Counted from the stretch's first letter, positions 52,142 through 61,535 are shown. The stretch: 64,000 bases of DNA from Rhodococcus qingshengii (GCF_021025955.1 NZ_JAJNCL010000004.1:248001-312000), one strand, 5' to 3'. The notes: a model not told the origin generated them from the sequence alone. Translations and numbers: made by a program.

Positions 52142-52714
52142 ATGTCTACGAGGGATTTGTTGGTCGATGCCGCTGCCGACTTGTTGCAGCGGAAGGGATA
52201 CGCGGGAACGGGTGTGTCGGAAGTGCTCTCGGCGAGCTCGACCACCAAGGGGTCTTTGTACTTTCACTTTCCCGGTGGCAAGGAAGAACTCGCAGGCGAG
52301 GCTCTGAGGCGACGCGGCGAGGCAATGGCCGATTTCATCCGGCATCTGCTGGAGAGCTCACCCGATGCCGCCACCGCGATCTCGGCATTCGCCGCCGCAA
52401 TGGCTGCGCGTTTGTCGGATTCGGACTACGAACGTGGATGCGCCCTGGCTACGGCAACACTGGATGCCGCAACCGAATCCGAGGTCATCCGTGGCGCTTG
52501 TGCGGACGGATACAACTCGTGGCTTGCTTTGTTGGCTCAGCGCCTCGAAGCCGACGGCTGGTCTCGCGAGGACGCAGAGTCCGAGGCTGTTCTCGCTCTG
52601 TCTGCACTCGAGGGTGCGCTGGTGCTCGCTCGTGCGCGTCAGGATCCCGCTCCGCTTCACACTTCGGGTCGGCTTCTGTCCGAACGATTGCGGAACGCAG
52701 CACCTCGGCGATAG
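52142..52714 (+). CDS. TetR family regulator
   Basis: A 190-residue repressor. The N-terminal helix-turn-helix is RDLLVDAAADLLQRKGYAGTG through TTKGSLYFHFPGGKEEL; the rest is the helical ligand domain with YERGCALATATLDAA, of the TetR_C (LmrA/YxaF-like) type. ATG 52142 begins shortly before helix 1; a longer frame upstream would cross the operator. It is divergent from the cupin-MaoC pair with two matching boxes in the gap. Ligand unknown; lmrA-type repressors often answer to aromatic compounds. Confidence 0.92.
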   Translation: MSTRDLLVDAAADLLQRKGYAGTGVSEVLSASSTTKGSLYFHFPGGKEELAGEALRRRGEAMADFIRHLLESSPDAATAISAFAAAMAARLSDSDYERGCALATATLDAATESEVIRGACADGYNSWLALLAQRLEADGWSREDAESEAVLALSALEGALVLARARQDPAPLHTSGRLLSERLRNAAPRR

Positions 52715-52829
52715 TGGGCGATAGTGCCCTGTCAGTCGAGGGTGCTGTCAGTCGAATACGAGAAGTCCCCACGCTGATCGAGTAGTACTACTCATCTGAT
52801 CGGTTCGGCCGAACAGCAAGCTCATATTC

Positions 52830-54716
52830 ATGACTACACCGAGCTCTCCCGCCGTCGATCCGCGATTGGTGACAGCCCTCTCGGCCGAGTGCGACAGCAT
52901 CGGCCGACAACTGCGTCACATGGGCCAGAACCTGTCGATACTGCAGACTCAGCTGGCCTCGACCACCGTGCCTGCGCCCGCGCCGGTAGTTCCGGCGCCG
53001 GTAGCTTCTGTTCCCATAGTTCCCATAGTTCCCATGGCTCCGGTACAGCCGATGCAGCAGGTCCGCCCTCAGCAGAGCGTGCCCGCGTGGCAGCCGCCGA
53101 CGTATCCGGTTGCGGCACCTCGCCAGCCCTGGTGGCAACGCGACGGCGTCATCAGTCGACTCCTGGCCGCGGCCGGTGTTGCCGTCACTCTGATCGGCGT
53201 CGTGATGCTGCTGGTACTTGCAGCGCAGGCCGGATTCTTCGGACCGCCGCTCCGGGTGCTCGGTGGTGCACTCCTTTCCGGCGCCTTGGTATTTGCCGGG
53301 GTGCGGGTCCACGGACGCCCAGGGGGCAAAGTGGGGGCAATTGCCCTGACTGCCACCGGTTTCGCAGGGATGTACCTCGACGTCGTCGCAGCCTCCGTTC
53401 TCTACGGTTGGGTGACGACACCGCTCGCGGTGGTGATTGCCTTCGGAATTGCCGCCGCCGGCGTTGCCCTCGCCGTGAAATGGGAATCCGAATCACTGGC
53501 GCTCATGATCGTTCTCGGCGCTGCGGTGCTCGCTCCCGTATTGACGTCGGGAATATCGTTGACCCTCATCGGTTTCCTGTTCGCGATCCAATCGGCGACG
53601 TTCTCCGCCCAGCTCGGTCGTGACTGGAAGTACCTGGGGATGGCGCGCACCGTACCGGTGGTTCTCGCACTGCTCGTAGCGATAGCGTCGGAGTCCATCT
53701 TCAACGAATCCGGTAACAGTGCAGTGCAATTGGTGATCAGTGCCGGCGTGGTTGCCGTAGTGGGCGCCGGCTGCGCGATGGCTGTGCAGTGGACGGGTTC
53801 GCCCTCGCGCGGCGGAGTTGCAGGGGCGTGGTCCACCGCTACCTTTGTTGTCTCGACCCTTCCGCTGATGAGCGTCGGCGCCGTGCTCGGGCGTACCGAA
53901 TCCGCAGTGCTGTACGGAATTGCAGCGGTCCTCCTGCTTTCCGCCGGAGCATCGGCAAAGCCTTTGCCGACGCAACTGCGATTCGGACTGGGCGCAACCG
54001 GAGCCCTCGCATTGTTGCTCTCCTGCTTCTCCGGGGCGACGGAATCCCTGGTCGTGCCGCTGATCCTCACGGTCGGGATGATCTTCCTCGGAGTCTCGCT
54101 GTATGCGGGTTCGCGCTTCGTCTTCGCACTCGGAACCGCCTTTGCGGCAATCGGATCGATCGGATACCTCACGACGGTTCCGCCGGAAGCGTTGACGACC
54201 GCCCGTGCCGCATCCATGCAACTCGGTGCGATCACGGCACTCTCGAGCCTGACGGCGATAGGCGCACTGGTGATGCTGGTGTGGGCGATTCACCGACTGA
54301 AGTTGATCGCCGATTCCAACGCAGCGGTCTTGTGGGCCGCCGTAGGGTTCGGTGTCCCCTACGCGGTGACGTGCGCGCTCGTCTCATCCGGCGTCGAAAT
54401 CTTCGACAGTGCAACCGGATTTGTTGCCGGGCACAGCGTCGCGACCATCGTCTGGATGCTTGCAGCCACGTCAGCGCTGGTGCTCGGATTGAACAACCGT
54501 CAGCATGCTCGCGTCCTGCTCGGAGCCGGGCTTGCTCTCACCAGCGCAGCAGTGGCAAAGCTGTTCCTCTTCGACCTGGCCACACTCGGTGGGCTGGTGC
54601 GCAGCGTTGCCTTCCTGGTGGTCGGCTTGCTGCTCCTGCTGGTCGGGACACGTTACGCACGAGCCTTTGCCAAGCAGGAGCAGGAGCAGGTCAGCTTCGC
54701 TTCTGGCGAGCGATGA
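52830..54716 (+). CDS. DUF2339 multi-pass membrane protein
   Basis: A 628-residue protein. The first 45 residues form a coiled-coil-like segment (SAECDSIGRQLRHMGQNLSI), then a Pro/Val-rich linker with a repeated VPIVPIVPM (from a short DNA repeat at about 53011-53036), then about 16 hydrophobic helices. The conserved GAIALTATGFAGMYLDV and GVALAVKWESESLALMI mark DUF2339. Function unknown in the family; membrane-bound. ATG 52830 is the start. Its last 26 bases overlap the end of the convergent mmpL3 gene. Confidence 0.85.
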   Translation: MTTPSSPAVDPRLVTALSAECDSIGRQLRHMGQNLSILQTQLASTTVPAPAPVVPAPVASVPIVPIVPMAPVQPMQQVRPQQSVPAWQPPTYPVAAPRQPWWQRDGVISRLLAAAGVAVTLIGVVMLLVLAAQAGFFGPPLRVLGGALLSGALVFAGVRVHGRPGGKVGAIALTATGFAGMYLDVVAASVLYGWVTTPLAVVIAFGIAAAGVALAVKWESESLALMIVLGAAVLAPVLTSGISLTLIGFLFAIQSATFSAQLGRDWKYLGMARTVPVVLALLVAIASESIFNESGNSAVQLVISAGVVAVVGAGCAMAVQWTGSPSRGGVAGAWSTATFVVSTLPLMSVGAVLGRTESAVLYGIAAVLLLSAGASAKPLPTQLRFGLGATGALALLLSCFSGATESLVVPLILTVGMIFLGVSLYAGSRFVFALGTAFAAIGSIGYLTTVPPEALTTARAASMQLGAITALSSLTAIGALVMLVWAIHRLKLIADSNAAVLWAAVGFGVPYAVTCALVSSGVEIFDSATGFVAGHSVATIVWMLAATSALVLGLNNRQHARVLLGAGLALTSAAVAKLFLFDLATLGGLVRSVAFLVVGLLLLLVGTRYARAFAKQEQEQVSFASGER

Positions 54717-57633
54717 GCTCGCTCACGCTGATGGCGCCTGCGTCGTCAGGTCGGTGCCTGCCGGTGGCGTTGTCGTCGCCGTCGTGGGTGGCGTCCGCAA
54801 CTCGGGGCTCGTTGGCAGACGAAGGCGCATCCGTGAAAACCCCGTTACGACGCTCCGGAGCGGTCGGTGGAGGCGGCGACTGGGGGGTCGCCTCCACCGA
54901 GGTCGGGGCCGAGCCGTTGGTTACGGAGCCGTTTGTTGCAGAGCCGGTGGCAGCACCGTTCCGGCTCGAGCCGTTGGTACCTGAACCATTGGCACCTGAA
55001 GCGCTGCTAGCCGAACCGTTTGTACGCGAAGGCGTCCGAACCACCGGCAGCGGCCGTGAGGCCGGGGGAGTCTGTTCCCGGGCCCGCAGGTCCGACAACC
55101 AGCTTTCGATGGGACGCTCGGCCGGCGCAGCGGGCGTAGGGTTCCTGCGCTTGTCGGTGGTGTTCGGTTGCGGTCGGTACGAAGGATTGGGGACCGGTGC
55201 CTCGATCAAGTTCTGGGGCGCGCTGGCTGCACTCCCGATATCGAGACGACGTCGCGGTGCCGGCTTCTCCGCGGCAGGTGTATCCGTGTTCGGTGCCTTG
55301 ATCGCCATCTCGCTGAGCGGAATGGGCTCGGTGAGAGGATCGGGAATACGAGGTCCGCTTTCCGGCTGTACAGCCGGGGCAGGCGGCGGCATGACCCGTG
55401 ACGTTGCTTCGATCTTGCGCGGTTGACCCGGTCCGGCGATCGCACCGACAGGCGCGATCTGCGGGACGTTCGCAAGTACCAGCTCGTTGTCGAGGATCGG
55501 CTCACCCAGCCCGATCTTCTGCTGGATCCGCTTCATCCAGGCCGGAGCCCACCAGCAGTCGTCGCCGAGCAGTTTCATGGTCGCGGGGACCAGGAACATT
55601 CGGATCAGTGTGGCGTCGATGATCAGCGCAGAGATCATGCCGTAGGAGATGTACTTCATCATCACCAGATCGGACAGGCCGAATGCGCCGGTGACCACGA
55701 TCAGGATCAGTGCGGCAGCGGTGATGATTCGGCCGGTATGTGCCGTGCCGATTCGGATGGATTCGGTAGTACTCGCGCCCTGCGCTCGCGCTTCGACCAT
55801 GCGGGAGAGCAGGAACACTTCGTAGTCGGTCGACAGACCGTAGACGATCGCGATGATCAGTACCAGGACGGGAGACATGATCGGTCCCGGTGTGAAGTTC
55901 AACAGACCGGAACCGTGCCCGTCGATGAAAATCCAGGTCAGGATTCCGAGCGTCGAACCCAGTCCCAGGGCGCTCATCAACGCAGCCTTGATGGGCAGGA
56001 CAAGTGAACCGAACGTCAAGAACATCAGCAGGGTCGTCAGCAAGATGACGGACACGACCATCAGCGGCAGACGATCGAGCAACGCGTCGACGCTGTCCTG
56101 CTCGATGGCCGGAGTACCGCCGACCAGCACAGTTGTGCCCTCGGGCCAGTCCGCGGATCGCAGATAGTCGATGGTGGGACGTGCCTCGTTGCGCTCGGTC
56201 AGACCGGCTTTGAGGACGTTGACACCGTCCTTGGTCGCAACTTCCGGGGTGAACTTCTCGACCAGGCCCGGCGCAGCGTTTGCGGTCTTGGAAATTTGAC
56301 CGAGAGTGGTGTTGTCGGCGCCCTGGATGACGAGTCGGACGGGTTCGGTGCGATTGCCCGGGAAGAGTTCGTCGAACTGCGCCTGCGCGACACGAGTGGG
56401 ACTGTCAGGGGGCAGGTACGTCTCGTTGATACCGCCGAACTTGATCCCCGTCAGCGGGATGATCATCAGCAGTAGAGCCGCGACGATCGGGACCGCAACC
56501 TTGAGCGGATGCTGCATGACCCAGCGTGTCAGCTTGCCCCAGAAACCGTTCTCGATTTCCTCGTTGGTCTTGGTCTGGCGCAGCTTCTTGAAGGTCAGCG
56601 CGTCGATCCGCTTGCCGAGAATGCCGAGAATCGCGGGAAGAATCGTGATGGACGAGATCGCGGCAAGCATGACAGCAGCGATGGCGCCGTAGGCCACCGA
56701 TTTGAGGAAGCCCTGCGGGAACAACAGCAGACCGCCGAGGCTGACGGCAACCATGGTCGCCGAGAACATGACCGTTCTACCTGCCGTCATGACCGTTCGG
56801 CGTACTGCGGTCGGGGTGTCGTACCCCTCGGCTATCTCTTCTCGGAAACGGCTGACGATGAACAATCCGTAGTCGATCGCGAGGCCCAGACCGACCAGAG
56901 AGACTACGGGCGCGACAAAGGCGTTGACCTCGGTGAAGTTGGTGATCAGTCGAATGATGCCGTTGGCGCCGATGACGGTCAGACCGCCGACGATCAACGG
57001 GAGCGCGGCAGCGACCACGCCACCGAAGACGAAGAACAGCAGTACACCGACAGCGGGAATCGCGAGCATTTCCATGCGCTTGATGTCGTTGGCCATCGTG
57101 TCGTTGAGCGAATTCGCGACAGGCTGGAGGCCGGCGAGTTGCACGTCGACACCGTCGATGTAGAACTGCGACTCGACGTCGCGGAAGTTGTTGGACACCG
57201 CGGTGTCGTTGTCGCCGGCGATCGCGATGCTGGTGACCGCGTGTTGCTTGGTCTTGTCCGCCAGCGCCGCCACCGAGAGACCGTTGTCGACCTTGAAGTA
57301 CGAGCCGTTGATCTTCGTGATCTGGTCGGGGTTGTCGGCAACGAGCCGCTGCAGGTTGTCGATGACCTTCGCTTGGAACTCGGGGTCGTCGACGGTCTTG
57401 CCCTCCGGCGCTGTGTACAGCGCCAGAACGTCACCCGTCGTGCTGCGTCCGAACGTGCCGTCAGCGAGTTTTGCAGCCTCTACCGATTCCGACCCCGGAT
57501 CGTCCCAACCGCTCTGGCTGAGATGATCCTGCAGGCTCAGGCCGTACGCAGCGAGCCCGAGGAGCCCCGCCACCATGACAGCGATGACGGTGAAGCGGGC
57601 TCGATAGACGATGCTTCCCCAGCTGGCGAACAC
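54691..57633 (-). CDS. mmpL3: MmpL3-like trehalose monomycolate transporter (RND/MMPL)
   Basis: A 980-residue inner-membrane transporter with 12 helices. The proton-relay Asp-Tyr pairs are seen in GLAIDYGLFIVSRFREE (TM4) and YGLSTDYEVFLLSRM (TM10). Two periplasmic domains lie after TM1 and TM7. The last 220 or so residues are a disordered cytosolic tail rich in Pro and, near the end, in Asn-Gly-Ser repeats. MmpL3 exports trehalose monomycolate for the mycomembrane. Position next to NYN, trmB and pckA genes matches Rv0206c. GTG 57633 has AGGAG 7 bases upstream. Confidence 0.93.
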   Translation of the reverse strand: MFASWGSIVYRARFTVIAVMVAGLLGLAAYGLSLQDHLSQSGWDDPGSESVEAAKLADGTFGRSTTGDVLALYTAPEGKTVDDPEFQAKVIDNLQRLVADNPDQITKINGSYFKVDNGLSVAALADKTKQHAVTSIAIAGDNDTAVSNNFRDVESQFYIDGVDVQLAGLQPVANSLNDTMANDIKRMEMLAIPAVGVLLFFVFGGVVAAALPLIVGGLTVIGANGIIRLITNFTEVNAFVAPVVSLVGLGLAIDYGLFIVSRFREEIAEGYDTPTAVRRTVMTAGRTVMFSATMVAVSLGGLLLFPQGFLKSVAYGAIAAVMLAAISSITILPAILGILGKRIDALTFKKLRQTKTNEEIENGFWGKLTRWVMQHPLKVAVPIVAALLLMIIPLTGIKFGGINETYLPPDSPTRVAQAQFDELFPGNRTEPVRLVIQGADNTTLGQISKTANAAPGLVEKFTPEVATKDGVNVLKAGLTERNEARPTIDYLRSADWPEGTTVLVGGTPAIEQDSVDALLDRLPLMVVSVILLTTLLMFLTFGSLVLPIKAALMSALGLGSTLGILTWIFIDGHGSGLLNFTPGPIMSPVLVLIIAIVYGLSTDYEVFLLSRMVEARAQGASTTESIRIGTAHTGRIITAAALILIVVTGAFGLSDLVMMKYISYGMISALIIDATLIRMFLVPATMKLLGDDCWWAPAWMKRIQQKIGLGEPILDNELVLANVPQIAPVGAIAGPGQPRKIEATSRVMPPPAPAVQPESGPRIPDPLTEPIPLSEMAIKAPNTDTPAAEKPAPRRRLDIGSAASAPQNLIEAPVPNPSYRPQPNTTDKRRNPTPAAPAERPIESWLSDLRAREQTPPASRPLPVVRTPSRTNGSASSASGANGSGTNGSSRNGAATGSATNGSVTNGSAPTSVEATPQSPPPPTAPERRNGVFTDAPSSANEPRVADATHDGDDNATGRHRPDDAGAISVSELIARQKRS

Positions 57634-57643
57634 TGATCAACTC

Positions 57644-58351
57644 CTACTCGGCAACACTTTTTCGCCCGATGAGCAGGGCAGAAAGCGGTCGGAACGGCTG
57701 CAACCAGGCGCCCTCGTCGGGCAGGGTGTCCAGGCTTACCCGTGGCAGAGGCTCACGGAAGACACCCGGGATGTCCTCGAGATCGACGAAATCCAAGATA
57801 TCGGACGAGACAGCCCAGCTGGCGTGTTCGCGGAACCCGAGAACCTGGACCGGGATGCCGGTTGCTGCGATGTCCTCGAGAGGTTCGCGGAACGCTTGGC
57901 CGTCGGCAGACGCGACCATGATTCCGGCGAGGCCCTCGCCGTACCGGAGCGCGATGTGCTCGAGCATGTCCGAATCGACATCGCTGTCTTCATCGACCTT
58001 CGGCTTGGCGAACACCGCGAAACCCACGTTACGCAAGGCTTCGACCCAAGGACGGACGACGTCGGCGCTGCCGGAGGCGATGTTGGTGAAGACCGTCGCT
58101 TCGGGCTCGAGCGTGCCACTGTTCTGTGCGGACAGTTCGGCGGTGCGGGAGAGCAGCCAGCGGCCCAGTGCGTCGAATCGTGGCCGGTAGGCGGCGGTTG
58201 GCCGGCCACCGAGGATGGCGCCGAGGCCCATGTCGAGGTTAGGGGCGTCCCAGACCAGAAGCACCCGCTTGGGGTGGCGGGAGTCACGACCGAAGTCGAG
58301 AGGAGATTCCGACGACGTCACGTCGTCGGATAGCTGTTCGCTGACGCTCAT
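57644..58351 (-). CDS. NYN domain protein (PIN-like, Rv0207c-like)
   Basis: A 235-residue cytosolic protein with a NYN/PIN-like nuclease fold: VLLVWDAPNLDMGLGAILG contains the first catalytic Asp, and DSDVDSDMLEHIALRYGEG and GIMVASADGQAF supply later acidic residues. This family is suspected to process RNA. ATG 58351 overlaps the trmB stop and has GGGGAAGA about 8 bases upstream; a longer ATG at 58369 is possible. It sits between trmB and mmpL3 in the same order as in mycobacteria and is likely co-transcribed with both. Confidence 0.87.
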   Translation of the reverse strand: MSVSEQLSDDVTSSESPLDFGRDSRHPKRVLLVWDAPNLDMGLGAILGGRPTAAYRPRFDALGRWLLSRTAELSAQNSGTLEPEATVFTNIASGSADVVRPWVEALRNVGFAVFAKPKVDEDSDVDSDMLEHIALRYGEGLAGIMVASADGQAFREPLEDIAATGIPVQVLGFREHASWAVSSDILDFVDLEDIPGVFREPLPRVSLDTLPDEGAWLQPFRPLSALLIGRKSVAE

Positions 58352-59106
58352 GCTCTGATCTTCCCCCATATAAGCTCGGTGATTGCACTTCCGACCTTAT
58401 GGGCTTTGTCCTCGAACTTGGTGACCGGACGCTCGTGGGTCATCGGAGACTCCCAGTCGAGTGCCGTCAGCAGCGGCTCGGCATTGCCGGCTTCTTCGAT
58501 CCATTCGGCGTACTCGGCATGATCAGTTGCCACGTGCAGGACTCCGCCGGGCTTGAGGCGGTTCGCGATCAGCGCGAACGTCGGGCCCTGCAGGAGGCGA
58601 CGCTTGTGGTGGCGGGCTTTGGGCCACGGATCCGGGAAGAACACCCGGACGCCCGTCAGGGACTCGGGGGCGACCATGTTCTCGAGTACGTCCATCGCGT
58701 CACCGCGTAGTACGCGGACGTTGGGAATCTCTTCGCGTTCGACCTGCTGGAGAAGCTGTGCGAGCCCCGGGCGGTACACCTCGATCGCGACCAGGTTCAC
58801 GTGCGGTTCTGCCTTGGCCATAGCGGACGTCGCGGTGCCGGTACCCGAACCGATCTCGATGATCAGGGGTGCTTCGCGTCCGAACCAGGCGTTCGCGTCG
58901 AGCGGTGTGTCCGAGACGTCGGCGCCGATGAGCGGCCACTGACGGTCCCAAGCCTGCTGCTGTGCGTCGGTCAGCGCACCCCGGCGAGAGCGAAAGCTGG
59001 TCACTCTCGGATGGAGACGGGACCCCTTGGCGTGGTCCGTCTGCCCCGTGTCTGGGGTCTGCGGTGCATGCTGATCGGCTTCGTTCACGAACCCATTGTC
59101 ACGCAT
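58348..59106 (-). CDS. trmB: tRNA (guanine-N7)-methyltransferase
   Basis: A 252-residue SAM-dependent methyltransferase that makes m7G46 in tRNA. Signatures: LIIEIGSGTGTATSAMA (SAM loop), AIEVYRPGLAQLL, VFFPDPWPKARHHKRRL (the TrmB hallmark) and LHVATDHAEYAEWI. The N-terminal 45 residues are a charged, disordered extension; start ATG 59106 is the first available. It is the first gene of the trmB-NYN-mmpL3 run and divergent from the dynamin-like genes. Confidence 0.95.
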   Translation of the reverse strand: MRDNGFVNEADQHAPQTPDTGQTDHAKGSRLHPRVTSFRSRRGALTDAQQQAWDRQWPLIGADVSDTPLDANAWFGREAPLIIEIGSGTGTATSAMAKAEPHVNLVAIEVYRPGLAQLLQQVEREEIPNVRVLRGDAMDVLENMVAPESLTGVRVFFPDPWPKARHHKRRLLQGPTFALIANRLKPGGVLHVATDHAEYAEWIEEAGNAEPLLTALDWESPMTHERPVTKFEDKAHKVGSAITELIWGKIRA

Positions 59107-59146
59107 GACCCCCGTTTAGCGCAGACGGGTCTGAAGTTTGAGTTGA

Positions 59147-59193
59147 GACTTTCCACGGAAAGTCCTGAATCCGCCGACTTCGGACAGTCGGCG
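59147..59193. promoter_or_regulatory. palindrome and hairpin in the trmB/dynamin-like divergent gap
   Basis: GACTTTCC-AC-GGAAAGTC (59147-59164) is an 18-base palindrome with 8-base arms. CGCCGACT-6 bases-AGTCGGCG (59172-59193) follows. The first looks like a dimer-binding site between divergent promoters; the second may be a stem-loop in the plus-strand leader. Confidence 0.45.
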
Positions 59194-59269
59194 AAAGGGC
59201 GGTGTCACCTGCCGTCCTTGCCGAGAACCTGACAGAATCTCACCGACACGATGGGGACGTGGGGTGGGG

Positions 59270-60202
59270 ATGAACACAGGATTTGCATGCAGCAATTGGT
59301 CACGAATGTTGCCCGCAGAATCGCTCGCCGACGCCTGCGCGGAGCCGATCGACAGGCTGCGCGCTCTGGCATACCGGCTGGCGTCGATCGATTCGGGAGC
59401 CGCAGAGGCGGTTCACTCCGTGCTCGGATCGCTGACCGCACCGCTCGAGTTGGTAGTCGCGGGACGAGCAGGGGTGGGGCGGTCGTCGTTGGCCCGGGTC
59501 CTGGGGCGCGATCAGCGGTTCTCGCGCAGAGTTGTCGGTGCACCGGTTGTGGTGACCGAGTCGCGGGCGTTCGACGTCCCTGGAACGTCGAACCCTGATC
59601 TGGGTCATCGTTGCGTTGTCTACGTGGTGGTCGACGCGGTCCGCGAAGTCGACCGCCGAGCGATCGCCCGAGTCTCGGATCAGGCGGTGGTCGCTGCAAA
59701 CAAGGCCGACCTGTTCGGACCGCGCTGGGACGAGGCGCTGGGACGGGCCGCGGAAATCTCGGAGACCGTCGGCGTGCACACGGTTCCGGTGGAGACGCTG
59801 ACCGGACGCGGCGTCGAAGAGTTGTTCGCGGCTCTCGGACCTGTCCTGGAGGCGCAGTGGTGGGGCCGGGTCGAGCAGATCGGTCCAGCGCTGACGCGAT
59901 CTGCCTCGCGCAGCACTGCGGGCAGGGACGAGATCGAGTTGTATCTGAGTTCGGACTCCGCAGTGTTGTTCGGCGCCGCGGCGGCGATGATGAGCCCCGA
60001 AATTCGAGGTCTGTGTCAAGGCGAACCTCCCGATCCTCGGACGGCTGACGGCGCAGGCACGTGCAGTCGGTGGTGGGGTGAGCTCGTCGACGAGTCGGAA
60101 GAGGCTCCACAACAAAGGATCTCACTGATTCGCCGCGGCTATGTGCGTCGATGGGCGCAGCTCGGGGGCGATCGCTCTGCTCCGGCGGTGACCGATGAAT
60201 AG
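59270..60202 (+). CDS. dynamin-like/GTPase protein, first of pair
   Basis: A protein of about 310 residues with a GTPase-like N-terminus. The P-loop reads VVAGRAGVGRSSL (residues 62-74), with Arg in place of the usual Lys, and the G4 motif is AANKADLFG (about 143). A DXXG-like switch is in FDVPGTSN. The C-terminal 90 residues are helical. It overlaps the next gene by 8 bases. The two-gene arrangement resembles paired bacterial dynamin-like proteins such as IniA/IniC, and the location corresponds to Rv0209-Rv0210. Membrane remodelling is inference. ATG 59270 follows a GGGGTGGGG stretch; the exact start is uncertain. Confidence 0.7.
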   Translation: MNTGFACSNWSRMLPAESLADACAEPIDRLRALAYRLASIDSGAAEAVHSVLGSLTAPLELVVAGRAGVGRSSLARVLGRDQRFSRRVVGAPVVVTESRAFDVPGTSNPDLGHRCVVYVVVDAVREVDRRAIARVSDQAVVAANKADLFGPRWDEALGRAAEISETVGVHTVPVETLTGRGVEELFAALGPVLEAQWWGRVEQIGPALTRSASRSTAGRDEIELYLSSDSAVLFGAAAAMMSPEIRGLCQGEPPDPRTADGAGTCSRWWGELVDESEEAPQQRISLIRRGYVRRWAQLGGDRSAPAVTDE

Positions 60203-61535
60203 CGTTTCGGTACTTCCGGATTCGATTCTGCGTGTGGTGCAACGATGGAACCCGTCCTCCGATCCGGGTCGCCTCGTCGGTGGTGAATCATCCAGTGGCA
60301 CTCGCATTTACGTTGTCGGGCCACAGAGATGTGGTCGGGAAGGCATCGTGCAGATGTTCCGTGCTTCGGGCGAGTGTTCGGTAGTGACGCGCGAAGTGGA
60401 CGCCGACGTCGTACTTCTGGTCGTCGATGCTGCCAGCGTGATCGGTCGCGAGGATCTTCTTCTGCTCGACGACGCAGCAGAAAGCGGAACGCCGGTGGTG
60501 GTGGCGTTGACCCGCGTTGACGTCTACCGAGACTGGCAGGCTGTGCGCCGGCGTGATGTCGAGGTTCTTTCCTCTCACTGCACCGCTTTTGCCCAGGCAT
60601 CGATCGTTCCGATTGCGCCTGGTCAGGAGCAGACGCTCGTTGCCGTCGTGAGCCAGGTGGCACGTGAGAGGCAGGCGGGTGACTCGGATTCCGGCGTCAT
60701 AGCGCAGACGCGCCGGATGATCGAGGTGGAGATCCGGAATCTGCGTGACAGCGTTCCGGGTGCTGAACTGCGGGCCGAGCGATCGCGGCTGCTGGCAGAT
60801 CGTGACGGTCGGCGAGGTGAACGACTGGTGCAGGTGCGAAGCCGACTGCAACGAGCGCGTGGGGATCTGTCACAACAAATCGCCGAAGCAACCCGGGCGA
60901 CGGTCGCAGGGGCACGTGCCTGGGTCGACACGGCCTCGCGAGCCGAATTGGGCAGCGTGCCGATGCGGTTGCAGCACGAGGTCGACCATCACACCCGGGT
61001 ATTCGATGCCGCGATGGCGGCAGCTGTCGAGGTGGCGGGTGCGACCGGCTACGTGCCTTCCCCGCGGATTCCAGAGGACCCGCCGGGCCGTCGACGGGCA
61101 AATGAGGACCGGGTGACAATTCTTGTCGGCGCGTCCGCGGGTCTCGGTCTCGGCCGGATCGCGGTGACTCCGCTGGAGATGATTCCGGCATTGGAGTTCG
61201 CGAGCATCCCGGTGACGTTGGTTCTGGGTGGCGCCGCAGCGTGGTGGTTGGCGCGAACTCGCGGGTTGATGGCGGATCGTGCCCAATCGCGGTCGTGGAT
61301 CGTCGAGTCGATGTCGACGGTTCGCACACAGTGGGAGCAGCGAGTCCAGAGCGTTCTGCTCGAGGCCGAGGCGGATCTGGGAGCGGCGATCATGGCGGAG
61401 AGCCGCGAGCAGTTGGCGTCGGCGCAGGCCCGAATCGTGGAGATCGACGGTGAACTTCGTGAGCTTGTCGCGGCCAGATCGGGTCAACTGACGTCGTGCG
61501 AGCGCGATCTCGCCGTATTGAACGCGGCCTTCTGA
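60195..61535 (+). CDS. dynamin-like/GTPase protein, second of pair, membrane-anchored
   Basis: A 446-residue protein with a degenerate GTPase domain: P-loop-like YVVGPQRCGREGI (about 40), no clear DXXG, and a TRVD in the G4 position (about 106). After it come long charged helices (about 165-260), a hydrophobic pair (VTILVGASAGLGLG and IPVTLVLGGAAAWWLA, about 306-355) and a final coiled coil. Charged helices plus a membrane paddle is the dynamin-like layout. The start overlaps the partner gene by 8 bases. Its nucleotide binding may be lost, leaving the partner as the active subunit. Function unproven. Confidence 0.7.
   Translation: MNSVSVLPDSILRVVQRWNPSSDPGRLVGGESSSGTRIYVVGPQRCGREGIVQMFRASGECSVVTREVDADVVLLVVDAASVIGREDLLLLDDAAESGTPVVVALTRVDVYRDWQAVRRRDVEVLSSHCTAFAQASIVPIAPGQEQTLVAVVSQVARERQAGDSDSGVIAQTRRMIEVEIRNLRDSVPGAELRAERSRLLADRDGRRGERLVQVRSRLQRARGDLSQQIAEATRATVAGARAWVDTASRAELGSVPMRLQHEVDHHTRVFDAAMAAAVEVAGATGYVPSPRIPEDPPGRRRANEDRVTILVGASAGLGLGRIAVTPLEMIPALEFASIPVTLVLGGAAAWWLARTRGLMADRAQSRSWIVESMSTVRTQWEQRVQSVLLEAEADLGAAIMAESREQLASAQARIVEIDGELRELVAARSGQLTSCERDLAVLNAAF

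Noticed and set aside
53789..55426. 545-codon plus-strand open frame bridging the DUF2339 and mmpL3 genes
   Set aside because: Out of frame with the first and antisense to the second; arginine-rich start and Pro/Ala-rich end are typical of shadow frames.
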